A stretch of DNA of 15,801 nt from Alphaproteobacteria bacterium (GTDB lineage: Bacteria > Pseudomonadota > Alphaproteobacteria > Rhizobiales > Aestuariivirgaceae). Positions 14,326 through 15,801 of this stretch are shown in pieces. The notes beneath the pieces were generated by a model, which did not search any database, was not told the origin of the DNA, and was given only the letters and a program-made list of their open reading frames with translations. A program made the position numbers and the translations under genes. The stretch is taken from contig JAHEJE010000025.1 in NCBI GenBank assembly GCA_024639035.1, forward strand, positions 1 to 15,801, read 5' to 3'. Each line of letters opens with the position of its first letter. Position 1 is the stretch's first letter.

Positions 14326-15060
14326 GCGGCGGCCCAGGTGCCGTTCGACGGAGTTCAACAGGTCGTCGGCGGCCGAACCGCTTGCTGAACCTCTGCCAAG
14401 GAAGTCATCCAGTGCACTGCGTCCCCGGTTGAGCGTTTCCTGATCGAAGGTCATGTCCGGTTGTTCAGCCTCGTATTTCTTCTGTCGAGCACCACCGCCA
14501 AGCAGGTCACCGAGGATGTCGCCGAGCCCGCCCCCGCCGGGCGAAGATGGTCGCGACCTGCCACCGCCGCCGCCCAGAATGTCGCCCAGGATGTCATCCA
14601 GACCGCCGCCTTGGCGAGGTTGTGGCGCCGTGCGGCCGCCGCCGCCGGTCATTTTCTTGGTGATCGCCCCGAGCACCATCGAGGCAATGATCGGCAGGAG
14701 CTGTTTCATGATTGCGCCGCCGATCCCGGTGTTGCCCGCCGCCTGCATGGCAACGCCCCTGCTCACGTCTTTGGAGCCGAACACGTGCCCGAGGATTGCA
14801 TTGCCGTCCGGGGCAACGTTGTCGTACTGAACCGCTTCGGGCGCATCTAGGTACCGATCATGGCCCCCGCGTTGCAGTGCCGCCAGCAAGGACGCCAAAC
14901 CGTCCTGTGACTGTGCGTTTCGCCGTACTCCTGCAGCAATTGTCGGTGCAATCTGGTCAATTGCGGCGCGGGTCTGGCGTTCGTCGAGTCCGAATTGTCG
15001 GCCTATTGCGTCCAGGCCGCGGCCACCATGCGCCGATGTGATTAGGTCGATAAGTTCCAT
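14323..15060 (-). CDS. DUF937 family (YidB-like) protein with Gly-rich repeats
   Basis: A 245-aa protein of unknown function. The N-terminal half (about 1-137) is helical and fits DUF937: MELIDLITSAHGGRGLDAIG at the start, then a region ending in GIGGAIMKQLLPIIASMVLGAITKKM. The latter hydrophobic stretch (about 113-134) is likely buried helix rather than a membrane anchor, and there is no signal peptide. A Gly-rich segment follows, holding two copies of a GGGLxDILGDxLGGG unit at about 151-165 and 176-190, an internal duplication. The C-terminal tail (190-245) is charged and helical. The ATG is preceded by GGGAGC eight bases upstream. Its TAG stop lies at the edge of the repeat element. The family assignment is from memory of the pattern. 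Confidence 0.78.
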   Translation of the reverse strand: MELIDLITSAHGGRGLDAIGRQFGLDERQTRAAIDQIAPTIAAGVRRNAQSQDGLASLLAALQRGGHDRYLDAPEAVQYDNVAPDGNAILGHVFGSKDVSRGVAMQAAGNTGIGGAIMKQLLPIIASMVLGAITKKMTGGGGRTAPQPRQGGGLDDILGDILGGGGGRSRPSSPGGGGLGDILGDLLGGGARQKKYEAEQPDMTFDQETLNRGRSALDDFLGRGSASGSAADDLLNSVERHLGRR

Positions 15061-15091
15061 AACGAGGCTCCCGGTCGTGATTGTTCTCTCG

Positions 15092-15121
15092 ATACTAGCC
15101 CTTTAGCCGACCTTCCAGCAA
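15092..15121 (-). promoter_or_regulatory. Possible promoter of the DUF937 gene
   Basis: On the minus strand TTGCTG (15121-15116), 18 bases, then TAGTAT (15097-15092), about 30 bases before the ATG at 15060. The spacing is acceptable and the -10 box fair. It would separate the DUF937 gene transcriptionally from the MATE gene upstream on the same strand. Confidence 0.35.
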
Positions 15122-15146
15122 ATCGTTTTGGCCTCATGTTTGAATT

Positions 15147-15801
15147 CTATGCGTTTGCACGGCCACTGCGTGAAATTCGCCCGACCAGCCGGAAGGCCGT
15201 CCATGTTGCAGCAATACCGAAGATGACCGGGCCGGCAACGCTTGCGATGATCACGCCGAGCGCGCCGCCCAGATGTGCCCCTGCCCATATGAAGGGGATT
15301 GTGCCGATTGTCGCTCTGCCCCAGTTGAACATCGTCGACCAATGCGCCCGGCCGAGATTGTTGAATGCGGCCTGGGCAACGAATTGTGCACCGGCGAAGG
15401 CCCACGTCACGGCCAGCCATGTGCAATAGAACGTGACCAGATATCCGGTTTCGTCGGAGGCTTGAAACCACAAGGGAATTTGCGCCCGCAGCAGGAACAG
15501 CACCAGCGATGTCGCCAGTGTGTAGCAGACACAGAACAGCAGTGCGTCATGCAGAGTCTGTTTAACCCGATCGAACTGCCCGGCACCGAAATTCTGCCCG
15601 ATGATCGGTCCGACGGCACCCGAAAGCGAGAAGATGACACCGAACGCAACCGGGGTAAGCCGATTGATGATGGCGACGGCGGTGACGGTATCGTCGCCAA
15701 ATGTCGCCGAGGCACGGGTCAGATAGGCAATCGCGAAGGGAGTTGCCAATTGGGTCAGGACAGCCGGGCCGGCAACCGCAAATGTCGGCTTCAAGTCGGA
15801 G
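15147..15801 (-). CDS. MATE-family multidrug efflux transporter, C-terminal part (cut by window end)
   Basis: MATE proteins export drugs and metabolites across the inner membrane in exchange for Na+ or H+. About 218 residues are visible, half of the usual 440-460, and the frame stays open to the window edge, so the N-terminal half is outside. Features of the second MATE half are present: AVAGPAVLTQLATPFAIAYL, then INRLTPVAFGVIFSLSGAVG, PIIGQNFGAG (the recurrent GQNxGAG motif) and FVAQAAFNNLGRAHWSTMFN, with about five or six membrane helices. An internal TTG at 15794 is not the start. The gene ends 86 bases before the DUF937 start on the same strand. Substrate cannot be told. Confidence 0.9.
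   Translation of the reverse strand, partial: SDLKPTFAVAGPAVLTQLATPFAIAYLTRASATFGDDTVTAVAIINRLTPVAFGVIFSLSGAVGPIIGQNFGAGQFDRVKQTLHDALLFCVCYTLATSLVLFLLRAQIPLWFQASDETGYLVTFYCTWLAVTWAFAGAQFVAQAAFNNLGRAHWSTMFNWGRATIGTIPFIWAGAHLGGALGVIIASVAGPVIFGIAATWTAFRLVGRISRSGRANA

Noticed and set aside
14060..14326. Two short open frames, one on each strand, ending in the same peptide IPYDRKVL
   Set aside because: The identical ends arise simply because both frames run into the inverted repeats of the element; there is no ribosome-binding site or family match.
1..15801. CRISPR arrays, tRNA or rRNA genes, prophage, restriction or toxin-antitoxin systems
   Set aside because: Both strands were examined; no repeat-spacer array, cloverleaf or related protein families were seen.

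Overview
The window looks like a chromosomal segment of an alphaproteobacterium, most likely Hyphomicrobiales (Rhizobiales). Pointers are the high GC content, the short-form HisG paired with HisZ, a CIRCE-controlled groESL operon, a plant-type glutamate-cysteine ligase, a DUF4170 protein, and the family-level character of nearly every protein. This is a judgement from gene content and remembered families; no database search was possible. Almost everything is housekeeping. I see no phage, CRISPR, toxin-antitoxin or defence system.

Layout. (1) 1-1917, plus strand: a short hairpin repeat, then hisZ and hisG with an ATGA overlap; together they encode the first enzyme of histidine synthesis. (2) 1918-2508: a protein-free, lower-GC gap. 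Its second half holds a probable structured small RNA ending in a strong terminator at 2399-2432, facing a separate groEL terminator at 2456-2483. (3) 2509-4676, minus strand: groES-groEL with a perfect CIRCE operator, a heat-shock-type promoter, and a terminator-like hairpin between the two genes. (4) 4850-8424, plus strand: an apparent operon of a membrane-anchored degenerate EAL protein (TipF-like architecture), a HAD class IIA phosphatase, a MaoC-type hydratase and the bifunctional FAD synthetase ribF. (5) 8378-11722, minus strand: ubiA, pmbA/tldE, a CysQ-type phosphatase and a DUF4170 protein in a tight, translationally coupled operon that converges on ribF with a 47-nt overlap. (6) 11808-14063, plus strand: rsmE, divergent from ubiA, then gshA. 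(7) 14061-14325: a 263-265 bp non-coding element with 33-bp terminal inverted repeats (31 of 33 matching), lying exactly on the stop codons of gshA and the convergent DUF937 gene. (8) 14323-15801, minus strand: the DUF937 gene and the C-terminal half of a MATE transporter that runs off the window.

The most notable items are the MITE-like element inserted at a CTAG shared by two convergent stop codons, the unassigned small RNA locus, the hairpin inside groESL (a possible attenuator or processing site), and the catalytically dead TipF-like EAL protein beside the chaperonin operon.
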